Below are positions 12,280-21,163 of a DNA stretch of 21,289 bases, piece after piece. Below the pieces are notes generated by a model. That model did not search any database and was not told the DNA's origin. It worked only from the letters and a program-made list of their open reading frames with translations. Origin of the DNA: Ophiocordyceps camponoti-saundersi (nom. inval.). Its lineage: Eukaryota > Ascomycota > Sordariomycetes > Hypocreales > Ophiocordycipitaceae. The position numbers were made by a program, and so were the translations under genes. The DNA is taken from the NCBI GenBank assembly GCA_003339415.1, contig PDHQ01000471.1, forward strand, positions 1-21,289, written 5' to 3'. The stretch's first letter is position 1. Each line of letters starts with the position of its first letter.

Positions 12280-12871
12280 TAATATAAAATATATAATAAT
12301 ACCCTTATAAATCGCTTAACCTCTTATAATATTTCCTTAAAATTTCCTAGAATTTCCCGCCTTAAGATTTTACTTAGATTTCCCTTAGAAACTTTATTAC
12401 CTTCGCGCTTAGGAAATTACTAAGATTTCCTTTTAGGATTTCTCTATAATAATTTTTAAGATTTTATTAAGATTTTTAATTAAAATATATTTTTAGAAAT
12501 TTTTAGATTTTACTAAGAAATCCCTATATATTAGGAAATTACCGTATACTAGGAAATCTCTATTTTACTAATATACTTAGAAATTACCGTAAAATCCCTT
12601 TAAGTAAATACTTTTAAGATTATATTAGGAAATCTTCCTTAAGCTCCTAGCTATATAATTAGCTTAATATTCCTTTAGGTAGTAATTTAGATTCTTTTAT
12701 AATTACTATTTTAATTTTTAAAAAACTCTTACCTATACTTATACTTTTTATAATAGCTATTTTATAATCTTACGATTAGTAGCTAGCTTATCTCCCCTTC
12801 CTATATACTATATCTAGTAGCTAGCCTAGTATATATAATTACTAGTAGATTATATATATAAGCGTATATTA
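12280..12871 (+). repeat. 3' LTR of chromovirus copy 1 (592 bp)
   Basis: Collinear with 2709-3300 and the same length. Where they differ this copy more often carries T for C or A for G, for example ATTACC against ATCACC in the 5' LTR. A few sites go the other way, such as CTTACC against TTTACT near 12730, so each LTR was mutated independently after insertion. It keeps the CpG cluster TTCGCGCTTAGG that the inverted copy has lost. Confidence 0.93.
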
Positions 12872-12876
12872 GTAAA
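12872..12876. repeat. Target-site duplication, right copy (GTAAA)
   Basis: An exact copy of 2704-2708, directly after the 3' LTR. Joining 2703 to this copy restores the pre-insertion site and keeps the older plus-strand frame in phase. Confidence 0.85.
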
Positions 12877-13411
12877 TAAAGGTTATAAAATTATTATTAT
12901 ATAAAACCTTCTTAAAGCTTTAAATACTCTTTTAGGAGGTTCTTTTTATAGCTTTTATTTTATAAGAGGTTACCGGAACTATACTAACGTTATAGGCTAT
13001 AGCGGCTAATATCGCGGGCGATATTATAATAATTATATAGGTTACGATATATAAGCTTATAAGGGTATCGTAGTTATCGGAAGTAAGGCCGGAGCCGGAT
13101 TCTAGTATTAGTAGTGTTTTAGTGGCAGTCTCCGCTAAGCACTAATAGCGGGGCGAAAACTCAGATAATATAGGAGGGAAGTGGGGCAAGAGAGGGTGAG
13201 AGATTGGCAGGCCTATAACCCGCCAGAGCCAGACCCGGAGCCGCCGGAGTCAGTACTCGTGCCGTACCCAGACCCTGACGAGTCAGGGCCCGGGCCAGCG
13301 TCACGCCGTCGCTTCCTCCTCCGTTGCCGAGGGGGTGGGAGCTCGGCCGCAGGCCTCAGCAGCTCGACGGTCGCCAGAAGGCTCTCGTCAGCCGCTGGGG
13401 CAGGGCGCTGA
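12872..13411 (+). pseudogene. 3' part of the split unknown ORF, ending in unmutated codons
   Basis: This continues the frame of 590-2703 in phase across the target-site duplication. Codons from 12872 to about 13168 carry several RIP-type stops. From 13169 the frame is clean for about 80 codons to TGA at 13409-13411. That clean part is GC-rich and Pro/Glu/Asp-rich (PPEPDPEPPES at about 13217-13249), then Arg/Ser/Gly/Ala-rich, with no recognisable domain. The change from mutated to clean happens inside one frame, so either only the 5' portion was duplicated and targeted, or RIP leaked from the retrotransposon. The opposite strand is fairly open in 12,880-13,170 but meets TGA near 13,244, so coding on the plus strand is only moderately supported. 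Confidence 0.4.
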
Positions 13412-14002
13412 GAAGGTTGCCTAGGACAGACAGCCTATGTGGTGCAATAGTGAGAGACCAAGTATCTCGTCTCTTGTGTTATGTGGGGGGCTTGTAAAAA
13501 ACTAACCTCAAAAATCCTTAAGGGGTGTAGTATCTATTTTCCTTTTGCTCACCTTATTATAATTGTTTTGTTATTGCTGAGTTGTATGTATCATGCATGT
13601 ACTTAGGTAGTTAGCCTGCGTGTCTTGCGTTAGGCTGAGGCCCCCCCTCTCCTTCTTGTCTATTTCGGCTCCAATGTCTCTGCTGATGTTATGCTTGCAG
13701 TAATCTGTACGGAGTAGTCCACAGACTCGTCCGATCAGTGGAGGGCGCCGCACTGGCACCCCTTTTCGTACATACGGCAAGGTTGCCCCCCCACCCTTCC
13801 ACCCCCGCGCGTGCGCTTCCTTTTTTTTTTCGTATAACCTAGAAGAGAGAAATATTCCGAGCCATGGTATCAGTCACTATCCGTACCTTGAGGAGATAGA
13901 CATAAGTAACAAACGCGATTTCTGAGATGACAGTTTTACCCGAAAAGTCGCGTTTATTTTGCCGAGCCACCGCACCCGTCGCACTGGCCCCAGAACCTAG
14001 TA

Positions 14003-14018
14003 ATGTATGTACATACAT
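14003..14018. repeat. 16 bp perfect palindrome
   Basis: ATGTATGTACATACAT is its own reverse complement. It may be a remnant of CATA-type simple sequence, since a (CATA)n tract occurs at 14572-14592. No function can be inferred. Confidence 0.6.
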
Positions 14019-14522
14019 AGGTGGATCCGTATCTGCTATTAGTATCCTTAGCCTCTTAGGTACTAGGTAGTATACTAGTAGGTAGGCACCTCCTCTCCTC
14101 GTCAGCCCATTTCCATCAAGTCTTCCATCATTCTCGCTTTCTGTTCTGATGATAAGCCTAGGTACGGCTACTAGCTCTCATCTGTAATTGCTGCATCTTC
14201 GCAGGATTGTTGGTCTACATACAATATCGGCGTTTGTAGTCAGTGCCGACGATGTCTATGACTGCGTCTAAAATATCCACGTCGAAGGAGTAGCACAGAT
14301 GAATTGATAGACATACTGGTGGCGGCCTGTGGAGGCAGGCGTCGGGGAGCCTGGTTGGGGTTTAAATTGGCACGTACCGGCGAGGCTGGACTTGTCCTAG
14401 ACATCATCCTTTATCCCCCCTTTATGGGTGGCCTGCTAAATTGACTCCTCGGCCCACGTATCTGTCTATCTTGTTTAACTCATACACGCATACGGCAGCA
14501 AGTTACACGATTCGGTTTTTGG

Positions 14523-14677
14523 TTATCTTTCACCTTCTCCGTGAAGCTATCCATGTGTGACTGACTCGCGCCATACATACATACATACATACTTCCGCCA
14601 GAAGCACTTATCAACGTTTCCTATTGATCTCGGATCAGGATTTGAAAAAGCAACCCGCTTATCGTTCTACATTATCT
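14523..14677 (-). promoter_or_regulatory. Cluster of GATA-factor motifs upstream of the CFEM gene
   Basis: HGATAR-type sites occur on the minus strand as TTATCT (14523-14528), TTATCA (14608-14613), TTATCG (14659-14664) and TTATCT (14672-14677), all within 350 bp of the CFEM start. A plus-strand TGATAAG lies farther off at 14150-14156. Fungal GATA factors such as SREA/Sre1 (iron) and AreA (nitrogen) bind such motifs, and iron control would suit a CFEM protein. The motif is short and chance occurrence is likely for some sites. None is a full ATCWGATAA iron-type site. Confidence 0.35.
14572..14592. repeat. (CATA)n microsatellite
   Basis: Five CATA units plus one base, uninterrupted. This is a simple repeat in the upstream region of the CFEM gene. 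Confidence 0.9.
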
Positions 14678-14769
14678 AAAGAGCAACTTCAATAGCACTA
14701 CTCGTGAATCTTCTAGGTCCTCTTTTAGACGCCATGTAAGGATTTATATGTATGCCGATAGTCGACGAT

Positions 14770-14777
14770 TATAAAAG
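14770..14777 (+). promoter_or_regulatory. TATA box of the CFEM gene
   Basis: TATAAAAG lies 96 bases upstream of the ATG. A pyrimidine-rich stretch (about 14,795-14,845) follows, typical of fungal transcription-start regions. Both place the start site at roughly 14,800-14,840, giving a short 5' UTR. Confidence 0.7.
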
Positions 14778-14872
14778 GCCCGCGTTGCCGCCATCGTTTC
14801 CCTGTCTAATCTGTCCCGGACCTTTCCCCCTGTCCTTCACATCCCTGAGTGATTTATCAAGCTCTTGCTGCC

Positions 14873-15299
14873 ATGCAGTTGAAGGCCACCCTGTTCGCAG
14901 CCTTTGCTGCCGCCGCCGTGGCGGTTAAACCAGCCGCAAACTTCGACAACGCATCCAACTGCGCCAAACCCTGTTTCGTTGACGGTGTCAAGAACTCCGG
15001 CTGCAAGAGCCCGTCTGACCTGTTTTGCTTGTGCATGTAAGTTCCTTCTCGTTTTCCCTACATTTTGGCTGCGCTCTGGGGTTCTGGGCATTGAACAAAC
15101 GTGACAGGTCGAGGCCGTATCACTCATCCGTCGCTGGTTGTGTTCAAAAAGCGTGCCCCGATAAGCATGATTGGTAAGTTTTCGCTGTTATCTGCCTGCC
15201 CATATGTGCGTCTTGCTCTGATCCTGCTTTAGGCTACACACCTACAATGTGGCAAAAGACGCGTGTAAGACTGTCAGGGTCACTCTTCCAAATCCGTGA
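14873..15299 (+). CDS. CFEM-domain small secreted protein, three exons
   Basis: Exons 14873-15036, 15108-15173 and 15233-15299 encode 98 residues. Introns of 71 and 59 bp both begin GTAAGT and end in CAG and TAG; intron 2 has a CTGAT branch site. Residues 1-17 form a signal peptide (MQLK then an Ala-rich core, AVA cleavage site). The CFEM domain has all eight cysteines: 30, 34, 44, 52, 54, 66, 71, 88. Spacing C-x3-C-x9-C-x7-C-x-C-x11-C-x4-C-x16-C fits the family pattern, and the match extends across both splice junctions. Asp49, three residues before Cys52, is the axial heme-iron ligand in characterised CFEM proteins. There is no C-terminal hydrophobic tail, so the protein is probably released and not GPI-anchored. 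Roles in the family include heme/iron capture and plant-interaction effectors; which applies is unknown. The ATG has G at -3. Base use is normal, with no RIP damage. Confidence 0.92.
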
Positions 15300-15612
15300 A
15301 ACCAGTTCCTGTATTTCGCGGTACAGATGTCGGTGTTTTTTCACCCGAGCCAAGCATCAGGTTTATCACTTTCCTCTCTTCTCACACACCTAAAATGTCT
15401 TTTCCGCCCGTTGTGACTCGTCGGTTTCAGTGTCATTGGGGTGCCTACGGAGGGTGTGATCTGGATCGGTGTTTTTTTGAGACATATGTACAGACATATG
15501 TACAAACAGACATCTCTTCGCATCATGCATAGTATAGAACAAAGGCGACACTGATAAGGTGATCATATTGCGATGTGATGATGTTGACTCTGCTAGGTCT
15601 TTGCGGCTAGGC

Positions 15613-15635
15613 CAGACCCTGGGAAACAGGGTCTG
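15613..15635. repeat. 9 bp inverted repeat, 5-base loop
   Basis: CAGACCCTG and CAGGGTCTG flank GGAAA, giving a perfect, GC-rich 9 bp stem. It lies about 314 bp past the CFEM stop and could form a hairpin in the RNA or mark an old element end. There is no further evidence for either. Confidence 0.6.
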
Positions 15636-15704
15636 CAGCGCTGACCAGGAAAGATTTATAGGGTAGGTCGTACAGCACAGACATAGCTGTCAGAATCTCA
15701 GAGG

Positions 15705-15719
15705 GATTCTAATAGAATC
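15705..15719. repeat. 7 bp palindromic inverted repeat
   Basis: GATTCTA-A-TAGAATC, with an additional AGAATC at 15692-15697 that can pair with GATTCT at 15705-15710. It lies where RIP-like composition begins. The function is unknown. Confidence 0.5.
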
Positions 15720-15733
15720 GGGAGGTCGCGTAG

Positions 15734-15739
15734 AATAAA
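15734..15739 (+). terminator. Possible polyadenylation signal
   Basis: AATAAA is 435 bases after the CFEM stop codon. It is the first exact AATAAA after the gene, but fungal signals are loose and this AT-rich stretch makes chance matches likely. Confidence 0.25.
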
Positions 15740-16055
15740 GAATACGATATTATATGTACTACCTCTATTATATAGGACCCGAGAAGAGGTGGGACGAGAT
15801 CTACGGAATGCTCGATTCGCATTTTAACAAGGCAACGAATCGTACGTAATACTAGGCTAACTAGACCGGTACGACTTTTGCTTCCGTGCGAAGAAAGTTC
15901 CTAGAAAAGATAATACTAGAAGTCCTCGAGGAACTAATCGAGAAAATATAACTTATATAGCGTGCCCTTGGCGAAGGGGAAACTTAACTTTACGCTACGA
16001 TAACGAGAGCTTACTATAACGTATTAGAACTTAAGCCGGTAATTCTCTCTACGAA

Positions 16056-16649
16056 TAATATGCGCTTATACGTATAATCTTTTAATAAGCGTATATACTA
16101 GGCTAGCTACTAGATATAGTATATAGAAAAGGGAGACGGGCTAGCTACCGATCGTAAGATTATAAAATAGCTACTATAAAAAGTATAAATATAAGTAAGA
16201 GTCTTTTAAGTATTAAAATAATAACTATAAAAAAATCTAAATTATTACTTAAAAGAATATTAAGCTAATTATATAGCTAAAAGCTTAAAGAAGATTTCTT
16301 AATATAATTTTAAAAATATTTACTTAAGAGGATTTTATAATAATTTCTATATATATTAATAAAATAAAAATTTTTTAATATATAGTAATTTCCTAATATA
16401 TAAGGATTTCCTAGTAAAATTTAAAAATTTCTAAAAATATATTTTAATATTAAATCTAATAAGAAATTTTAATAAAATCCTAAAAATTATTATAAAAAAA
16501 TCCTAATAGGAAATCTTAGTAATTTCCTAAGTATAAAAGTAATAAAGTTTTTAGGGGAAATTTAAGTAAAATTTTAAAAAGGGAAATTTTAGTAAAATAT
16601 TATAAGAAATTAAGCGATTTATAAAAGTATTATTATATATCTTATATTA
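16056..16649 (-). repeat. 3' LTR of chromovirus copy 2, inverted (about 594 bp)
   Basis: The reverse complement aligns with both LTRs of copy 1 from TAATATAAGATA (complement of 16649 side) to ATATTA (complement of 16056 side). There are small indels, such as about 12 extra bases near 16,447-16,462. It has lost the CpG cluster kept in copy 1 (TTCGCGC against TTTATAC) and is the most AT-rich of the three. It keeps its best GC content at the end facing the island. Confidence 0.9.
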
Positions 16650-16979
16650 ACTCTCTAAGCTTAAAAAAAATTCTAATAGCTTTATTAACTTTTTATATTA
16701 TTTTAGAAATTATTATTATATTTAAAGGCTTTTTTATATTAACTTTAATAATTATATTTAATTATAGATTAAGAAATATTATTAGGGATTTATATATAAA
16801 AAACTAAATTTATTTATATAAAGTAAAAAAAAAATAAAAAAATAATATAAGAATAATAAAAGAGAATTATAATATATATAAAATATATATAAAAGAATAT
16901 ATATTATAATTAAAAATATTATAATATTAAGAAAGGAAAATAGGAATAAGAAAAATATAATATAATACGCGAACTAAAA
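16650..16979 (-). other. Untranslated 3' internal region, copy 2
   Basis: Counterpart of about 11,950-12,279 in copy 1, including AACTCTCT next to the LTR (complement AGAGAGTT, the weak polypurine tract). No coding sequence is visible. Confidence 0.5.
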
Positions 16980-19146
16980 AAATAAAATAAAGGAAATATC
17001 TTACTATTTTTATTATTTAAATATATAAGTTATAGAAATAATATAAAAGTAAACGCGGATAATTTTACTATAATTAGCGTAAAAGATATAGTTTATAGCT
17101 TTAAGTATAATATACTTTACGAAGATAGAGGCGTTTAGGATATTAAGAATAATAGTAAAGTTAACTATATTATAAATAATTTATACTTATTTTTAAGTAT
17201 ATATTATAAGTAGTTTATAATAAATAGGCTTTATTTAGCCTTTTTATTATAGCTAATATTCTTTTTTTATTTATAATATATAAAATATAAGGAAAAAATA
17301 GTATATAATTAGTATTATATTATAAAAATATTAGAAAGCGATACTAAAAATATACTAATTTATAAGGTTTTTACCTAAGCTTAGAGAATATATTATTATT
17401 ATATATTAATAATTAAATAACTTAAAGATTTATTATATATTAATAAGTAAATAAATATAATAGCTATTACTTATAAATAGTTAAATAATATAATATATAC
17501 TTTTTATATAAAGCGCGTTATTAATATATATCCGCTATAGTTTATATTAAAGCTATATAAAAAGCTATAAAAAGTCTTAATTTATTATTATATTAATAAA
17601 TAAATCCGCGTTAATAAGCTTAATAATTATAATATATTTAGTATTATTAGAAAGTTTAACTAAGCTACTTTTCTAACTATATAGCTCCTTAATAATATTA
17701 TTAGAAGCTATTTTTACTAAATTTAAAATATTAAAAATAGAAATATTACTAAAATTTAAAGTTATCTTATTTCTAATAATATTACTTTAAGCTAAGGAGA
17801 GTATATAATTAATAATAATAGCTAGAAATAAAGTAATAATACTTTTACTAAATAGATATATTTATTCTCTTATATAAATATAAAAGTTTTATTAGTTTTT
17901 TTTATAAAACTCTAATATCTTACTTAAATTATTAAATACTAACTTTTTATTAATAAATATAGTAACCTTATTAATATTAATTAATAAGTTTTTAAAAGCT
18001 AAGGTATTAGGTAAGATAGGTATTAAGATAAGGAAATTAATAATCTATTTATTATTAATATTAAATATTTTCGCTATATAACTTAAGCTAAGGGAAATAT
18101 TATATTTAATAAGGTACTTATTAAAATAAATCGCTTAAATTAAAGTAATATCTATATCTTAGAATATTAAAGCTTATTTATTATAATATATTATAAAAAA
18201 AGTAAGCGAGTATTTAATAACTTAAACTAAACTATTATAATAAGTTACTAAGAAATTATTATTAGCCTCTTTAACTTTTTTAGCTTTTAAAACCTTTTAA
18301 AATTAAATTATAATTTTAAAAATTATCGTAAAGGTTCTAAGTTATTAAAAAGTAAAGTAAGTTTACTTATTAGAGGTTTTAAAAACGCTTTATTAAGTAA
18401 AAGTAAAAGGAATAATAAAACGCTTTATTAAGGATTTTCTAAAAATAAAAGCGGCTTTTTTAACCTTAGTTTTTTTTTCTATAGCTATTAATATTATTCT
18501 TTCTATCTTACTAAAGTAATTAATATAAGAAATAATAGCTAGGATTCTCTTAATCTCCTCTAACTTTTTTAACTTTTAATAAATTTACCTAATAATAAGG
18601 CCCTTAATATAATCCCTTATAATTTTTAATAGCGCGTAAATATTATAATAGTTTTTTCTAAGCTAGTTAAATTATAAAAAGATATTATTTTTAATATTAG
18701 TAAAAGAGTATAGTAAAAAAAGTTAGGTATAGCTTTATAATAAAGTAGCTAATATTTTAAAAATAAAGCTAGCGGTAGAAGAAGATACCGCGGTAGTTTA
18801 TTAAGTAGAATATCTAAGCGCTATAATCTTAGAAATATTAGGTAAGGAGTAGTTAAAGCTAAAATATTTATTATCTAAAAGTAAATATTTAAAATTATAA
18901 TTTTTATTATTAGGAAATTATTTTTTATTAGCTTACTTTTTTATTTTTTTATTAATATAATAAATATAATTATTTAATTTACTAAATAATAAATTATATC
19001 CCTCCTTTTATAATATTTATTTCTAAGTAATAAAAATTATATAGTTATTTAATTTCTAGTTATTAAACTTATAAATAAGTAACTTAAATAAATATTAAAG
19101 TTCCGTAAGGTTTTTAAATAGCTAAATAGCTTTTTTAAAGCTTTTA
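16980..19146 (-). pseudogene. Long accessory reading frame, copy 2
   Basis: This is the inverted counterpart of 9783-11950. Its upstream border at about 19,140 can be aligned directly: the complement reads through the same landmarks as copy 1, including the shared GCTATTTAGCTATTTAAAAA. It carries more transitions. That the whole region exists in two copies at different sites shows it belongs to the element and is not a local insertion. The function is unknown; the limits are taken from the alignment with copy 1. Confidence 0.6.
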
Positions 19147-19214
19147 AATATAAATATAAGGGGAGTATAAATTAGTTATTTATAAAATAACTTATAATAT
19201 ATTCTATTATAAGA

Positions 19215-19440
19215 ATAATAAGGATTATTATAAAGAGGATTAATTTTAAGTATAAAAGAAAGGAAATAATATAAGGATAATAAAAAAAATTAGAAAATAA
19301 AAAGAAATAATTATAAGGGGGATAAAGATTAATATATAGGAAAATATAATAAAGATAAGTAATATAAAGAGGAATAAGAGAGGATAAATAAAAAAGAGAG
19401 GAAGTAAGAGAAGAAATATAAGAAAATAAAGGGAAATCTA
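19215..19440 (-). other. Purine-rich spacer (pyrimidine-rich in the element's sense), copy 2
   Basis: Long runs of A and G on the plus strand, the complement of 9,480-9,700 in copy 1. It separates pol from the accessory frame in both copies. Confidence 0.6.
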
Positions 19441-19458
19441 ATATAAATAGTAACGCAT

Positions 19459-21163
19459 TAAGTTTATTATTTTCTAAAAATATTACGTATTTATTACTAG
19501 GTAACTTATTTACCTTATTCTAATAGTTAGTATTTTTTAAAAATATTTATATATTTTTTCCTAATAATTTCTAGCTTAGCTTTTAACTTATCTTTTTCTT
19601 TTTTAAATTTTTTAATTATCTCCTTTTATTAAAAGTCTTTCTTAATTACTTATTAATTATTATTACTTAGGTATCTTTTTTAATATATAAGGTATTTTAT
19701 TTAAGTAGCACTTTACCTTTTTTTAACTTTTCTCCTATTAAGGATTTATTTAATTTTATAATTATTAATATTAAGCTTAGGGCTAGGTTATTCTCTTAGA
19801 ATATTAGCTAATTAAAGTTATATAACTAATATAATAAAATAGATATTTATAAAATTATTAAAATTTAGTTAATAAGCTAAATAACCGATTTTTTTAATTA
19901 CGCGGAAAGGCTTAGTTTACTATTTTAAAAACTTTACTACTTATCTATTAGGAATAAAATATCTTTTCCTAAATTTTAGCTAAACTTAATTACTAAGCTT
20001 AAACTTAAGCTTTTAATATTTTTTATTATATTATCTTTTTATTATAGCTTAAGTATAAGTAATAAAGATAATTATTTTATTTTTTAATATTTTTTTAAAT
20101 TTAGGGGAAGCTTAATCGCTTAAATAATAAAAACTATTATTTATCCGGAATCTAATAAGTAACTTACTTAGCGTAGTTTTAAAAACTAAAGAGAAAGAGT
20201 TATTAAATAAAAACTAAAAAGCTAATAAGGCGTTAATTTATTATTTTATTAGGAAATCGGTAGCGAAAAATCTAAAAATAATTTTAATAATTTAGTTTTA
20301 TTTTTTAAATAAATTATTAGTTTATAAGTAATATATAGTTAATATTAGAAACTTAATATTAAAAGTAAATTATAAAGTTTTTTAAAATTTAAATATAAAT
20401 TTTAGATCCTAATTAAAAATAATTTATTTTAGGAGTTTTTAATTATAATAAATAAGCTTATTATATAGCTACTAAGCTTATTTTTTAGTAATAAAGTAAT
20501 TATATCTAAAAGTTAAAATATATATTTTTAAGAACTTATTAGTAATAGTAAGGAGGGTATTATAAAACTTTCCTTTAAGTTTAAACTAAAATAAATTTTC
20601 TAAAAAGATTAGAGAGAGTTTAGTAATAAAATTTATTATAATTATATAGAAAAGAATTATTAGGGAATAAATAGGAACTATTTCCTTAAAAAAGCTTATT
20701 TATTAATTTAATTTTATTTATAAATATTATATTTATTTATAAAATTATTAATCTTTTTCTTTAATTAGGAAATAATAAAACTAAAAGAAAATTTAGCTTA
20801 TATATATTTTTAGCTAATATAAAATTTATAAAAATAATATTTAGAAATAATTTCTTTAATATAATTTTTAAAAATATAAAGTTATTATAAATTATTAATA
20901 TTTTTAAAATATAATAAACTATTTACTTAGATAAAAGTAAATTTTTCTTAAAAATTTTTATCTCTAAGTTATTTTAAAATCTTAGATTATTATATATTAA
21001 GAAGATATTTTTTAGAAATCTTATATTAAAAAGTATTATTAAAAATAGCTTTTAAGAAGATAAGCGCGTATTCCTAGTTAATATAATCTTCCTAAATATT
21101 TTTAAGTTTTTTTTATCTTTTTTCTAAAGCTACTTTTAAAAAAAGACGTAAAAAAGAGTTTAT
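19459..21163 (-). pseudogene. Degraded chromovirus pol C-terminal part, copy 2
   Basis: Minus-strand counterpart of about 7,765-9,470 in copy 1: end of RNase H, integrase and chromodomain (about 19,585-19,760). RIP-type stops and replaced catalytic residues occur throughout. The N-terminal part is not in the window, because the sequence enters the 9 bp minisatellite just upstream of the last RNase H motif. Confidence 0.85.

Larger units (their letters stand above)
2709..12871 (+). mobile_element. Full-length RIPed Ty3/gypsy chromovirus
   Basis: This is a complete LTR retrotransposon of 10,163 bp. It has two 592 bp direct LTRs, a GTAAA target-site duplication, a gag-like region (about 3840-5600), and reverse transcriptase, RNase H, integrase and chromodomain in the order typical of Ty3/gypsy. 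The order and the C-terminal chromodomain place it among chromoviruses. Gag and pol share one frame (codon starts at 2 modulo 3), so they may have been one polyprotein, although a true gag stop cannot be told from a RIP stop. A second reading frame of about 720 codons follows pol. Many stops and catalytic-site changes make it dead. A second, inverted and more decayed copy starts at 16056. Confidence 0.93.
108..13175. other. RIP-mutated AT-rich block, left
   Basis: This stretch is strongly AT-rich and nearly devoid of CpA and TpG. The few I found include positions near 482-484, 780, 1011, 6106 and 9225. CpG, CpC/GpG and CpT/ApG remain common. This is the signature of repeat-induced point mutation, which converts CpA to TpA on both strands of duplicated DNA in many Pezizomycotina. 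As a result, ATG is essentially absent and CAA, CAG and TGG codons have become stops, so ordinary gene finding sees nothing. The block holds an older broken reading frame and a complete LTR retrotransposon inserted in it. Composition returns to normal over about 13,080-13,180. Confidence 0.95.
13412..14769. other. GC-normal intergenic region, no gene seen
   Basis: About 1.36 kb of unmutated sequence with normal CpA and TpG. I find no ORF with coding character and no tRNA. It contains a C-rich and T-rich run at 13,786-13,830, an 8 bp inverted repeat AAACGCGA (13911-13918) / TCGCGTTT (13948-13955), a 16 bp palindrome at 14003-14018, a short (CATA)n tract, and GATA-type motifs nearer the CFEM gene. 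The last few hundred bases are probably the promoter of that gene. Confidence 0.7.
15300..15733 (+). other. Downstream region and probable 3' UTR of the CFEM gene
   Basis: No coding sequence is convincing here. It holds two tandem copies of the 12-mer AGACATATGTAC (15480-15503), a hairpin-like inverted repeat at 15613-15635, and a palindrome at 15705-15719. GC content starts to fall near 15,640. The transcript probably ends inside this stretch or at the AATAAA at 15734. Confidence 0.5.
15640..16055. other. Transition zone with graded CpA/TpG loss
   Basis: Between the island and the inverted LTR, CpA and TpG thin out: several remain at 15,781-15,880, none in 15,901-15,960, and few to the LTR border at 16055. 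CpG stays frequent. Short coding-like runs exist but no frame is long enough to call. The pattern fits RIP leaking outward from the repeat into single-copy DNA, or a small decayed repeat fragment. Confidence 0.55.

Noticed and set aside
13571..13780. 69-codon minus-strand ORF
   Set aside because: It lies in non-coding-looking sequence with no domain, no suitable promoter and no sign of splicing; its length is expected by chance.
14849..14872. Upstream GTG start for the CFEM protein
   Set aside because: Nuclear genes of fungi start at ATG. The ATG at 14873 gives an ideal signal peptide, and the eight upstream codons would spoil it.
14904..15104. 66-codon plus-strand ORF in another frame over exon 1 and intron 1
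   Set aside because: It runs through the intron and lacks the CFEM cysteine pattern; a shadow frame.
14837..15127. 96-codon minus-strand ORF over the CFEM gene
   Set aside because: It is the antisense shadow of a well-supported spliced gene whose cysteine spacing and splice sites fix the plus strand.
15296..15532. Overlapping 78- and 61-codon ORFs on both strands after the CFEM stop
   Set aside because: Neither shows domain, signal peptide or codon bias. The plus-strand one overlaps the CFEM stop and the stretch fits a 3' UTR.
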